Origin: Candidatus Neomicrothrix sp. UBA814
Lineage (GTDB): Bacteria; Actinomycetota; Acidimicrobiia; Acidimicrobiales; Poriferisodalaceae
DNA length: 64,000 bases
Direction: 5' to 3'
Assembly (NCBI GenBank): GCA_002296525.1
Contig: DBIA01000021.1
Span: forward strand, 372,001-436,000
Shown: positions 40,936 to 49,820 of the stretch, piece by piece
How the letters are laid out: every line of letters starts with the position of its first letter
Numbering within the stretch: position 1 is the first letter of the stretch
Translations under genes and position numbers: made by a program
The notes under the pieces: generated by a model
The model's database searches: none
The model's input: the letters and a program-made list of their open reading frames with translations, nothing else
Told to the model about the DNA's origin: nothing

Positions 40936-42099
40936 TTATCCAAGTCCCATAAATCGTCTGGCGTTGGTGTAGACGACCTCTGATCGCAGATCGTTTCTAC
41001 CAATCTTTTCGAAAGTCTCGTCAAGTTCCGCCAGTGCTCCAGGGTAAGTGCAGTCGTAGTGGGGGTAGTCGGAACCCCAAACAACAGTATGGGCTAGACC
41101 CATGTCAGCAAGCTGAGCAAACGCTTCTCCTTCACCGGCCTCCATTGTCACAAAGCACTGTTCAGAGAAGATTTCGGTTGGTTCTCGTTTCAACCTTGGC
41201 ACCAGATGACCCATGGACTCTTTGTGTTCGTCTAAGCGATCCAACCAATAAGGGAGCCAACCCAAACCGGATTCGAAGAAGCCAACCCTTAGGCGAGGAT
41301 GATCGTCAAGAATTCCACTCGCCACAATCTCCATGACCGACGCCATCTGTTCGAACGGATGGCACACCATATGGACATAGAACTGGTTGCTGTAGCGAGT
41401 TTTAGCGAAGCTAGTCATATCGGAGCCAAAACTTCCATGGATAGCAACCGTCATGTCATGGTCCTCAGCGGCAGACCAAACTCGATCTATTTCTTCGGAA
41501 AACAACTCAAGCCCGTTATAACGCTCAGGTCGGAACGTCATTCCTGTAAGTCCCGCTTCCGCGCAGAACTCAATTTCAGCGACGGCATGATCCACCGACT
41601 GCAGGGGTGTAACTCCTACTCCATACAAACGGTCAGGGTTCTCCGAAACAAAGTCCGACATCCATCGGTTGTAACCACGAGCATTCGCAGCAGCTACATC
41701 CGGGTCCGCAATATCACCAGATAGAAGGTGAAGAGAGGGAAACATAAGTGCCGCGGCGAGACCTTCTTCATCCATCACCTTCAGTCGTTCAGCTGGGTCA
41801 TAGCTACCGGGGACAATGTCATCCCAGGTAACTTCAGTTCCGTACGCGTTGGGGATACACGCGGGCGCGCATGCTGTGCCGACGTCAGAGTTCTCAATAA
41901 ATATGCTGTCTAATTTCCCGACCGACCGGCATTGCATAACCAGTTCTCGGAATTTGGGATCCGTGTACTCCTGCCATACAGACGTTGGCTCAGCGATGTG
42001 TGCATCGGCGTCATACACCGGCACGGTCCCTTTTGATACATACGGTTCTTCAGTAACTAGTGGTGACCCCATGGACCCATTCTTACTTAGAAACGGCAC
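40936..42099 (-). CDS. Amidohydrolase family protein (COG2159-type)
   Basis: A 387-residue amidohydrolase-2 paralogue of 19246-20394: VPVYDADAHIAEPTSVWQEY, TVAIHGSFGSDMTSF (His/metal region), LRVGFFESGLGWLPYWLDRL (about 272-291) and the terminal Asp in TVVWGSDYPHYD (about 336-347). ATG at 42099 is the longest start; MGSPLVTEE starting 30 bp in is also possible. It leads the dienelactone hydrolase gene by 2 bp and follows the esterase gene by 7 bp, so three hydrolases form one probable unit. Confidence 0.87.
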   Translation of the reverse strand: MPFLSKNGSMGSPLVTEEPYVSKGTVPVYDADAHIAEPTSVWQEYTDPKFRELVMQCRSVGKLDSIFIENSDVGTACAPACIPNAYGTEVTWDDIVPGSYDPAERLKVMDEEGLAAALMFPSLHLLSGDIADPDVAAANARGYNRWMSDFVSENPDRLYGVGVTPLQSVDHAVAEIEFCAEAGLTGMTFRPERYNGLELFSEEIDRVWSAAEDHDMTVAIHGSFGSDMTSFAKTRYSNQFYVHMVCHPFEQMASVMEIVASGILDDHPRLRVGFFESGLGWLPYWLDRLDEHKESMGHLVPRLKREPTEIFSEQCFVTMEAGEGEAFAQLADMGLAHTVVWGSDYPHYDCTYPGALAELDETFEKIGRNDLRSEVVYTNARRFMGLG

Positions 42100-42106
42100 G
42101 CAATGC

Positions 42107-42901
42107 TCACTGAGTTGCGTGAAGGACCCTTAATCCGTGACTTAATGCGACTGGTGTGACCGACAAGTGTGTTTCATTTGGAAAAACCTGCCAATGAAGA
42201 TTCAATCCTTCATAGTTCCGTGCAGCGAGTTGGTCGTGGAATTCTTGATGAGGTGACAAGTCGTCTGTTTCCAGTTCTCCTTTGGACATGAACACATGCG
42301 CTTCCAAGCTTTTGCCGCTGTCGTATCGCTCCTGCTCTCGACGAAACATGATCTGATCATCCCACCAGACCGAGGGGCTAGCTAGGAGATAGTGGTCAAA
42401 CATTTGGGGACTTTCGAAGAGAACATGTACTCCAAATAGCGCACTAAAAGAGTGCCCAACGAAGGTGGTCTCTGAGATCCGGTATCGAGCCTTTAAAAAT
42501 GGGACGACTTCTGTCTGGATCCACAGACGAAACGCCTCCGCGCCGCCGAGTTGTTCCCCAGGCACTCGAACACCAGTCAGCGCAGGTGCATCAACAGCGG
42601 TGGTAGTGAAGTCCATCGCTCGGAGTTGGATTACATCTCGATACGAAGCCTCGTCGTGAGCAACACCAACGACAATCGCTTTAGGAAGATCTTTCGTAGG
42701 TGCCAAAAGTCGGACGGTATCTACCACTGTTCCGTAGGTCCACATGGCATCGAAACACAAATAAAGCGGGTGTGTTTGATCGCCCTCCGGGTCGTAGGTC
42801 GGAGGAAGGTCAACCCACAAGACATAGTTTCGATCAACGTCAGATCTAGCCATTGGGTGGGTCATCGGAAGCCATGGAGACTCTTGTGTTTCGCTACTCA
42901 C
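42107..42901 (-). CDS. Alpha/beta hydrolase (enterochelin esterase/Fes-like)
   Basis: A 264-residue esterase-fold protein of the putative esterase (esterase D/Fes) group: YPLYLCFDAMWTYG-like strand (present as PLYLCFDAMWTYG), the AIVVGVAHDEASYRDVI loop, nucleophile elbow TTFVGHSFSALFGVHV (Ser about 148) and His in VFPNETHLSVTPVAL (about 241-255). It lacks the N-terminal lid typical of Fes, so siderophore hydrolysis is not implied. Divergent from the carboxylase operon with 99 bp between starts. Confidence 0.85.
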   Translation of the reverse strand: MSSETQESPWLPMTHPMARSDVDRNYVLWVDLPPTYDPEGDQTHPLYLCFDAMWTYGTVVDTVRLLAPTKDLPKAIVVGVAHDEASYRDVIQLRAMDFTTTAVDAPALTGVRVPGEQLGGAEAFRLWIQTEVVPFLKARYRISETTFVGHSFSALFGVHVLFESPQMFDHYLLASPSVWWDDQIMFRREQERYDSGKSLEAHVFMSKGELETDDLSPHQEFHDQLAARNYEGLNLHWQVFPNETHLSVTPVALSHGLRVLHATQ

Positions 42902-43000
42902 GGCTGCAAGTTTGGCTGATGATTTTGCAACGCGCTTGCTCTCGACCGCTGTTTCACCTAGGAATCGAAGATTGAAGAAAGTGTTTAAAGGGAGAACAGA

Positions 43001-44626
43001 GTGTCAGTACTCCAATCTCACATAGATACCAACGCTGATTGGTTTGAAAAAAACCGCGACGACATGCTGGAACAGCTCGCAATCATCGATGACTTACATG
43101 ATGAGGCAGCCGCCGGCGGTGGAGCTGCCGCGATTGAGAGAATGCGCAGTCGCGACAAAATGCCCGTACGCGAGCGCATCCAAATGGTGCTCGATACAGA
43201 CTCACCGTTTTTCGAGATCAGTTCACTTGCTGGCTACTGCACTAACTATGCGGTCGGCGGCGGCCTGGTTATGGGCATCGGCGTAATTGAGGGTGTCGAG
43301 TGCGTAATTGAAGGAAACGATCCAACTGTTTTGGGTGGCGCGATAACAGAAGTCGCCGGAAGAAAGCTAATGCGCGCTATACAAATCGCCCGCGAAAATC
43401 GTATGCCCTACATTCAGTTCGTTGAGTCCGCTGGTGGTGATCTGCGAGGAGATGACGACCCTGAACGACAAATGATTGAACAAAGCGATCATTTCTCAGA
43501 GTCAGGCAGACTCTTTTATGACGTCACCGAGTTGTCCAAGCTGAGAATTCCATCCGTTGCGGTGGTCTTCGGCAGTTCAACCGCTGGTGGCGCTTATCAA
43601 CCAGGAATGAGCGACTACAACATCTTTGTCCGCAACCAATCCAAAGTGTTTCTGGGGGGTCCGCCGCTTGTCAAGATGGCAACGGGAGAGGACAGCGACG
43701 ACGAAACTCTCGGCGGTGCCCAAATGCATGCTGAAATTTCAGGTCTCGCAGATTACCTGGCGGAAGATGAAGCTGAGGCGCTGCGGATGTGTCGCGAGGT
43801 AGTCAAGCATTTGAATTGGAGCAAGCTCGGTCCCGCCCCGTCGATGCCTAACGATCCACCCATACACAACCCAGAAGAGTTGTTGGGGTTGATGCCACGA
43901 GATCTTCAAGCTCTTATCGACTGCCGGGAGGTAATTGCCCGAATAGTTGATGGTTCACGTTTCGAGGAATTCAAGGCTCGTTATGGGACAACCCTGATTT
44001 GCGGATGGGCATCAATACAGGGCTATCCCGTTGGTCTTATTGGCAATAACGGGCCTTTGTTTAGCGAAAGCAGCGAAAAAGCTGCGCAGTTCATTCAACT
44101 CTGCAATCAGCAAAACATCCCTCTCGTGTTTCTCCAAAACATCACTGGCTACATGGTCGGCAAAGACTTTGAACATTCGGGGATCGTTAAAAACGGATCA
44201 AAAATGATCAATGCTGTCTCCAACTCAATGGTTCCTCACATCACCGTGATCTTGGGAAACAGTTACGGGGCAGGCAACTACGGGATGTCCGGTAGAGCTT
44301 TCAACACACGGTTCACCTATCTGTGGCCAACAGCGAAAATTGCCATTATGGGTCCTAAACAAATAGCTGGTGTTATGTCACTAGTCCGACGGGGACGGGC
44401 TGCTCGAAAGGGACTCGAATTCGATGAGGACGAAGATCGCAAAATCACCGAATCTGTAGAGCACTACCACGAACTAAAATCCCTCGCTTTGTATGCCTCT
44501 GGAAGGGTCACTGACGATGGCATTATCGACCCTCGGGATACGCGCAACGTCATAGCGATGTCGCTCTCTGCATGCAGTAACAACAAGATTGAAGGCGCCG
44601 AGGGCTTCGGCGTCTTCCGGATGTGA
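43001..44626 (+). CDS. Acyl-CoA carboxylase beta subunit (3-methylcrotonyl-CoA carboxylase-like)
   Basis: A 541-residue carboxyltransferase. The opening (IERMRSRDKMPVRERIQMVL), SSLAGYCTNYAVGGGLVMGI, and FVESAGGDLRGDDDPERQ place it with MCC/geranyl-CoA carboxylase beta subunits rather than with propionyl-CoA ones, and the length (about 535) agrees. The C-terminal lobe has LQNITGYMVGKDFEHSGIVK, SYGAGNYGMSGRAF and WPTAKIAIMG. Function: carboxylation of 3-methylcrotonyl-CoA in leucine breakdown, or of a longer isoprenoid-CoA. Starts with GTG behind GGGAGAA. Followed by the biotin subunit in the same operon. Confidence 0.9.
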   Translation: MSVLQSHIDTNADWFEKNRDDMLEQLAIIDDLHDEAAAGGGAAAIERMRSRDKMPVRERIQMVLDTDSPFFEISSLAGYCTNYAVGGGLVMGIGVIEGVECVIEGNDPTVLGGAITEVAGRKLMRAIQIARENRMPYIQFVESAGGDLRGDDDPERQMIEQSDHFSESGRLFYDVTELSKLRIPSVAVVFGSSTAGGAYQPGMSDYNIFVRNQSKVFLGGPPLVKMATGEDSDDETLGGAQMHAEISGLADYLAEDEAEALRMCREVVKHLNWSKLGPAPSMPNDPPIHNPEELLGLMPRDLQALIDCREVIARIVDGSRFEEFKARYGTTLICGWASIQGYPVGLIGNNGPLFSESSEKAAQFIQLCNQQNIPLVFLQNITGYMVGKDFEHSGIVKNGSKMINAVSNSMVPHITVILGNSYGAGNYGMSGRAFNTRFTYLWPTAKIAIMGPKQIAGVMSLVRRGRAARKGLEFDEDEDRKITESVEHYHELKSLALYASGRVTDDGIIDPRDTRNVIAMSLSACSNNKIEGAEGFGVFRM

Positions 44627-44636
44627 GGAGCGCTCA

Positions 44637-46622
44637 ATGTCGATCAAACGACTCCTAGTCGCAAATCGTGGCGAAATCGCTCGAAGGGTATTTCGTACAG
44701 CAAAAGAAATGGGCATCTTCACTGTCGCCGTGTATTCCGATGGAGATCGCGATGCTCCATTTGTCACGGATGCGGATTTGGCTATAGCTCTGGGCGGCAC
44801 CACTGCAGCCGAGTCGTACTTAGATACCGAAAAGATTCTCGAAGCTGCTAAGTCGACTGGCGCCGATGCAGTACACCCGGGATACGGATTTCTTTCCGAA
44901 AATGCAGGGTTCGCGCAAGCCGTCTCGGATGCTGGGCTCACCTGGATTGGCCCCCCTCCAGCAGCTATTGCCGCAATGGGCGACAAGCTGGCGGCGAAGG
45001 AAACGATGGTTGACGCTGAAGTGCCCACGCTTCCGTCTATCGAAGTAACCGACTCAACCGACATTGGAGCAGTCGGCCAAGAGATTGGCTTTCCGCTGCT
45101 AGTGAAAGCCAGTGCTGGCGGTGGCGGCAAAGGCATGAGGGTCGTGGACAACGAAGCCGATTTGGAAGACGCAATAAGTGGAGCTAAGCGTGAGGCTTTA
45201 GGCGCATTTGGTAACGACACCGTGTTTCTTGAACGCTATTTGCCCACTCCCAGACATGTTGAAATTCAAGTTCTCGGAGATCAGCACGGCACCGTATTGC
45301 ATTGCTTCGAACGAGAATGCTCGATCCAGCGCCGGCACCAAAAAATTATTGAGGAGGCACCATCACCGGTGCTGTCTGAGGACTTGCGAGATCAGATGGG
45401 CCAAGCTGCAGTCGCAGCGGTTCAAGCAATTGGCTACGAGTCAGCAGGGACCGTCGAGTTTTTACTCGATGGAAGCGGCGACGAAGCAGAATTTTTCTTC
45501 CTTGAGGTCAACACTCGACTGCAAGTCGAACACCCTGTCACAGAGGCAATAACAGGCTTAGACCTTGTGAGGGAACAAATTCGTATCGCTAATGGCGAAC
45601 CATTGGGCTACGACCAATCTGATTTAACTATTTCGGGTCACTCAATTGAGGTTCGTCTTTACGCTGAAGACCCATCGAATGATTTTCTACCGGCCACCGG
45701 ATGCGTTGATATCTGGCAGCCAGCGACAGGCCCGACGGTGAGATACGACTCAGGTATACGAACCGGCTCAGAGGTTTCAGTCGAGTTTGACCCCATGTTG
45801 GCAAAAGTGATCTCACACGCTCCGACTCGCAGTGAGGCAGCACTGAAACTAGCGTTGGCCTTGGAACGAACACGTCTTCACGGTGTGGTAACTAACAGAG
45901 ATTTTTTGGTTGCCACACTGCGCCATGAAGAATTTCTAGCTGGCAACACGACAACGGACTTTATTTCTCGCGTCGAAATTGCAGGGCAGAGAGTTCCCAG
46001 CGACTGCGAACTTGAGGACGCGTCTATCGCAGTCGCGCTGGTTTCACAGCAGCTCAATCGAAATAGCGCTACCTCGTTAGCGTTCATGCCATCTGGGTTT
46101 CGGAACAGTTCAATGCCCAGTCAACAAATGCTGTTGCTGAACGATGATCGCGAAGTACAAGTTAATTACAGGCCACGTCGTGACGGCTCGTTTGAGGTAA
46201 GCATCGGAGATTCCGAAGAAACAAAAACTGCACGTCTCATATCCCTAGACGGTGACCGTTTCGAAATTCAATTAGATGACGTGCGCGCCGCTGGGCATGC
46301 TGTCAAATTTGGAAATCGTTGGTACGTTGATATTCCGGCCGGCAGTTTGAATTTCGTCGAAAAAAGCCGCTTTCCTGAGCCTGATAGCGCCGATGTCGAG
46401 GGTGGCTTAACAGCCCCCATGCCTGGCAAGATCCTGGCAATAAACATCAGTGAAGGCGATTCTGTGGAAACCGGACAGTTGTTAGTTCTGATGGAAGCAA
46501 TGAAGATGGAACATCAAATTGTGGCCGCTTTCGACGGATCGGTAAGTGAGGTTAGGGTCGCTGTTGGCGACCAAGTAGACAACGGTGAACTTCTTGTCGT
46601 GATCGCGTCTGAAGATACGTAG
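44637..46622 (+). CDS. Acyl-CoA carboxylase alpha subunit (biotin carboxylase plus biotin carrier)
   Basis: A 661-residue protein with biotin carboxylase N-domain (MSIKRLLVANRGEIARRVF, 1-115), ATP-grasp (GGGGKGMRVVDNE about 161-173; ECSIQRRHQKIIEEAPSP; EVNTRLQVEHPVTEAI), C-domain, BT-like linker and a C-terminal biotinyl domain with the modified Lys in LMEAMKMEHQ (K about 622). It carboxylates biotin with ATP and bicarbonate and supplies the beta subunit at 43001. The start at 44637 has GAGGAG at 44625-44630; the open frame reaches further upstream to 44589 but begins within the previous gene. May also serve the orphan beta subunit at 29037-30590. Confidence 0.92.
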   Translation: MSIKRLLVANRGEIARRVFRTAKEMGIFTVAVYSDGDRDAPFVTDADLAIALGGTTAAESYLDTEKILEAAKSTGADAVHPGYGFLSENAGFAQAVSDAGLTWIGPPPAAIAAMGDKLAAKETMVDAEVPTLPSIEVTDSTDIGAVGQEIGFPLLVKASAGGGGKGMRVVDNEADLEDAISGAKREALGAFGNDTVFLERYLPTPRHVEIQVLGDQHGTVLHCFERECSIQRRHQKIIEEAPSPVLSEDLRDQMGQAAVAAVQAIGYESAGTVEFLLDGSGDEAEFFFLEVNTRLQVEHPVTEAITGLDLVREQIRIANGEPLGYDQSDLTISGHSIEVRLYAEDPSNDFLPATGCVDIWQPATGPTVRYDSGIRTGSEVSVEFDPMLAKVISHAPTRSEAALKLALALERTRLHGVVTNRDFLVATLRHEEFLAGNTTTDFISRVEIAGQRVPSDCELEDASIAVALVSQQLNRNSATSLAFMPSGFRNSSMPSQQMLLLNDDREVQVNYRPRRDGSFEVSIGDSEETKTARLISLDGDRFEIQLDDVRAAGHAVKFGNRWYVDIPAGSLNFVEKSRFPEPDSADVEGGLTAPMPGKILAINISEGDSVETGQLLVLMEAMKMEHQIVAAFDGSVSEVRVAVGDQVDNGELLVVIASEDT

Positions 46623-46629
46623 CTAGAGA

Positions 46630-46660
46630 CGCTGGTTGCGGCATGGGCAAGCGGCCAGCG
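46630..46660. terminator. Candidate bidirectional terminator hairpin
   Basis: CGCTGG (46630-46635) pairs with CCAGCG (46655-46660), with an inner TTGC/GCAA pairing and a small bulge. It lies in the 48 bp between the convergent carboxylase and PhyH genes. There is no U run, so termination efficiency cannot be judged. Confidence 0.4.
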
Positions 46661-46670
46661 GGATAAATCT

Positions 46671-47549
46671 TCAGCGATTCCCGTCAAATCCGCCTACAAA
46701 TAGGGCCATTTTGTGTGGTTCGTCTTTTTCTGGTCGAGGTCTATTCGGCCAATATGACGAAGGGTCGCCATCACGCACATGAACAGCGCTGTGGGTCCAA
46801 CTCTCTGAACCGGATGCGACTTTGACATCTGCAGCTAAGTAGCGGAGCGCTACTCCGCATCGACGACGGTCACTAAAATTTGGTGGCGATCCATGCAACA
46901 ATAAGTCAGTGTGCAAAGACACTTCGCCTGCTTGGAGTTCGTTGAGTACTACGTCGTCGTACTCTTCGTGGTTGGCCACTCGCCGATTGAGCACTACTGA
47001 ACCATCCAAAGGCAGTTCGGTATGGGCGAGGTCACCGCTGAGATGGCTGCCGGGAACAAATCGCATGGCTGCGTTCCCTTCGTCAACATCATCTACAGCA
47101 AGCCATATGGTCAGCGACTTCGTCGGCGTGAACGGCCAATAATTTGCATCTTGATGCAGCGGGACTTCCATTCCGTCACCGGGAAGTTTGCAAAAAAGGT
47201 GCGTACTCCAACAAACCAATTCCGGCCCCAAAATATCGGTGACATAGTCAACTAAAAGCGACGTATGGATTAGTTCCCACAAAGGTTGGCACACCTGATG
47301 ATATTGATTGATTGAGTAACTATTTCTTCGATCATCAGCTGAGACCACCTCTGGTATCAACCAGTCGAGATATTGGCGAAGTTGTTTAACTTCAACGGCT
47401 GACAGTCCCGGCAGCGGAGATAAGTAGCCAGCGCGATTAAATCGATCAATCTGCTCAGTTGTTAACGCTGCGAGATTGTCAGGTGTCGCAGCGTGAAAAC
47501 CAAACTCACGTTTTGCATCCTCGAACCGAAACAAGTCTTCGCCACGCAT
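46671..47549 (-). CDS. Phytanoyl-CoA dioxygenase (PhyH) family protein
   Basis: A 292-residue Fe(II)/2-oxoglutarate-dependent oxygenase. The facial triad is visible as HQDANYWPF (His and Asp, about 129-137) and the distal His in LHTDLLLHGSPPN (about 207-219), with the oxoglutarate Arg in RCGVALRYLAA. PhyH enzymes hydroxylate carbon chains, e.g. the alpha position of branched acyl-CoA, but bacterial members act on many substrates. Beside a methylcrotonyl-type carboxylase it would fit branched or isoprenoid acid degradation, a context inference. Convergent with the carboxylase operon. Confidence 0.88.
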   Translation of the reverse strand: MRGEDLFRFEDAKREFGFHAATPDNLAALTTEQIDRFNRAGYLSPLPGLSAVEVKQLRQYLDWLIPEVVSADDRRNSYSINQYHQVCQPLWELIHTSLLVDYVTDILGPELVCWSTHLFCKLPGDGMEVPLHQDANYWPFTPTKSLTIWLAVDDVDEGNAAMRFVPGSHLSGDLAHTELPLDGSVVLNRRVANHEEYDDVVLNELQAGEVSLHTDLLLHGSPPNFSDRRRCGVALRYLAADVKVASGSESWTHSAVHVRDGDPSSYWPNRPRPEKDEPHKMALFVGGFDGNR

Positions 47550-47618
47550 GCTGTCACCCTAGGTCGTTCAACTGTCGCGCGAGCACTTCTTGTATCGGTG
47601 GCTGAGACGAATAACTAC

Positions 47619-49016
47619 CTAGGAGATCACTTCATCTCGTTTTGAATCGCGCGGGTACACAAAATAAAACAACATTGCCTGCATAAAGAAACAAAAGACA
47701 CCGACCATCCATACCCTTCGCATTGCTTCCAGCGCATTAGTTCCACCATCGGGGTCCCCCACGAGGGTGATGGCCAATCCAGCTCCTACTGCAATACTCA
47801 ACTGAAAGACCGTGGTCCGACCCGCACCCGCCATTCCAAAACGCTGAGATGGAATCTCTGACATTGAAGCCCCCACGAGCATCGCGAAGCTACATCCAGC
47901 AGCAACGCCCATAACTAAGTTGGGAAGCAATAAACCCAAAAAGAAACTAGGCGTTGATCCGGTATATCCGAAGTGCAACAAAAGCCCACCAACACCGGCT
48001 ATAGCTCCTACTACCAGGATGCGTTGAGGGCCAATGCGATCAGCGAGGCGCCCGTTAGTTACCGACAATACGGTGGACACAATTGGTCCCGGCGCAATCG
48101 CAAAGCCTGATTGCAGGACTGACCACCCCCATGTCTCCTGGACGAATTCAGGGAGAACAATGATCCAACTAAAGAAGGCCACCAAGAAGAACACCGATCC
48201 AACGTTTGCTACAGCGAAAGTACGTATCCCAAAAAGCCGCAAATCAAACAGTGGCTCCGCGTGTGATAGCGAGCGTCGAAAAAAAATCGCCAGCATTAGC
48301 AAGCCAACGACAACAGAGCACATAGTTACCGGAGCGGTCCACCCCCAGGTCCCACCTTGGACCAAAGCCAACAGAAGCATCCCAATGCCTAACGAAGCCA
48401 AGGGAACACTAACGAGGTCTACTTCCTTGCTTACTTCAGAACTCCTGCTTTCACTCAGCCAACTACGGCCCGCAATCAGAGCTAAGAGAGCTACGGGAAC
48501 ATTGATGAGGAATACAGCCCGCCACCCGAAGCCCTCGATAAGAAGCGCGCCAAGAGACGGCGCCAAAGCCGCCGCTAGACCGCTGACCGCTCCCCATACT
48601 CCTATCGCTCTCATTCGTCGCTCTATAGGAAACGCTGAGAGCAGCAACGCTAAGCCCGCCGGGTATTGGGCGGCTCCTCCTATTGACTGAACAACCCTGG
48701 CGCCAATCAAGAGCCCTGGCGAGGTGGCAAGACCCGATAGTAAAGAGCCGAAAATAAACGCAACTAATCCCCACAGAAAAATTTTCTTTCGTCCGTATCG
48801 ATCGGCCATCCATCCTGCTGGCAGCAACAATGAGGCAACACCGATGTTGTAAGCAGTTATGACCCATGACAAGGTGGCTGCTTCGGCGTTGGGGAAAGCC
48901 GCTGCAATCTGGCTTCGAGCGATTGAAATAATCGTGATCTCCATGGCAACCATGAAGCCCACCAACGACGTGATGAAAAGAGTTCTGCGCGCCCTTGCCT
49001 CAGCCTGAACGCTCAT
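47619..49016 (-). CDS. MFS transporter, DHA2 (14-helix) family
   Basis: A 465-residue MFS with about 14 hydrophobic segments, characteristic of the EmrB/QacA DHA2 drug exporters: the motif A loop GWMADRYGRKKIFLWG (about 62-77), motif C region SGLAAALAPSLGALL, and GWRAVFLINVPVAL (about 159-172), which is typical. Likely a proton-driven exporter of lipophilic compounds. 8 bp separate it from the upstream crotonase gene. No partner adaptor (HlyD type) is nearby. Confidence 0.87.
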   Translation of the reverse strand: MSVQAEARARRTLFITSLVGFMVAMEITIISIARSQIAAAFPNAEAATLSWVITAYNIGVASLLLPAGWMADRYGRKKIFLWGLVAFIFGSLLSGLATSPGLLIGARVVQSIGGAAQYPAGLALLLSAFPIERRMRAIGVWGAVSGLAAALAPSLGALLIEGFGWRAVFLINVPVALLALIAGRSWLSESRSSEVSKEVDLVSVPLASLGIGMLLLALVQGGTWGWTAPVTMCSVVVGLLMLAIFFRRSLSHAEPLFDLRLFGIRTFAVANVGSVFFLVAFFSWIIVLPEFVQETWGWSVLQSGFAIAPGPIVSTVLSVTNGRLADRIGPQRILVVGAIAGVGGLLLHFGYTGSTPSFFLGLLLPNLVMGVAAGCSFAMLVGASMSEIPSQRFGMAGAGRTTVFQLSIAVGAGLAITLVGDPDGGTNALEAMRRVWMVGVFCFFMQAMLFYFVYPRDSKRDEVIS

Positions 49017-49024
49017 GGGCTATA

Positions 49025-49732
49025 TCAGAGACCGGCCGCAGCACGATCAGCAGCCACCGCCGCGTCCATCTGGCTCAGCAGATCGCCGCGTAAAGCTCGC
49101 ACAGTTGACGCGTAAGCTTTGGCATCAAGTTGTTCAGCGAGGCCCTGGGCTACTTCAATAGCACGAGCCGTTACTTGGTCTGGTGCAGTTACTTCGTCGA
49201 GAAATCCTGCATCTACAGCACCGCTACCATCAAAGATCTGTGCGTTAGCCACCGCAATTTGCAAATAACGCTTAGAAAGTCGCTCGCTCGCAATCAGCAG
49301 GGCCCAATTGGGGAGAGTTAGGGCGATAGCGACCTCATTGAGTCCAATCTTTACCGGGCCATCTACTCCAACGCGGTAGTCACAACCGCACAGCAATAAC
49401 GCGCCAGCCGCCACCGCATGTCCGGTGGATGCTCCTACGACCGGCACTGAAGCGCCATACACCTGACGGATAAAGGCTCCTCCAGCCGTTCCCAATTCCG
49501 TAATTGCTTTGGGGTCCCCCGAATTGATTACGTCCAAATCAAATCCAGCAAAGAAGATCTTGTCATTGCCAGAGAGAACTACCGCTCCTATGTCCGGATC
49601 CGCTTCTGCTCGAGCCAACTCTTCACTGAGGGCCACCAACAGCGGCGTCGAAAAGGCATTGGCCTTGCCATCGTTAACGGATATACAAAGGACGTTCTTG
49701 ATTTGTTGGGTGGTCATTGACGGATGCGGCAT
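49025..49732 (-). CDS. Enoyl-CoA hydratase/isomerase (crotonase) family protein
   Basis: A 235-residue crotonase-fold protein, shorter than the typical 255-260. The oxyanion-hole segments are IFFAGFDLDVIN (about 60-71) and STGHAVAAGALLLCGCDYRVG (core TGHAVAAGALLLCGCDYRVG, about 104-123). The usual catalytic Glu pair of enoyl-CoA hydratase is not clearly conserved; the region after CDYRVG has NEVAIALTLP, giving at least one Glu candidate. It could be a hydratase, isomerase, dehalogenase or hydrolase. Divergent from the P450 gene and upstream of the DHA2 exporter. Confidence 0.83.
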   Translation of the reverse strand: MPHPSMTTQQIKNVLCISVNDGKANAFSTPLLVALSEELARAEADPDIGAVVLSGNDKIFFAGFDLDVINSGDPKAITELGTAGGAFIRQVYGASVPVVGASTGHAVAAGALLLCGCDYRVGVDGPVKIGLNEVAIALTLPNWALLIASERLSKRYLQIAVANAQIFDGSGAVDAGFLDEVTAPDQVTARAIEVAQGLAEQLDAKAYASTVRALRGDLLSQMDAAVAADRAAAGL

Positions 49733-49820
49733 AGTTTCGACCGTAGCGCCATTGGGATCTATTTGCAGTTAACTCAACAGCCGTTTCCGCTTCAAACTCC
49801 CGAATTACTAGGCTGACCCA

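Noticed and set aside
44474..45220. Open 248-codon frame antisense to the carboxylase genes
   Set aside because: It is a shadow frame opposite the end of the beta subunit and start of the biotin carboxylase gene; its translation is Ser/Ala/Pro-rich with no domain pattern.
48034..48690. 218-codon frame antisense to the DHA2 MFS gene
   Set aside because: Shadow of a membrane protein gene; the product is an Arg/Thr/Lys-rich string without a recognisable fold.
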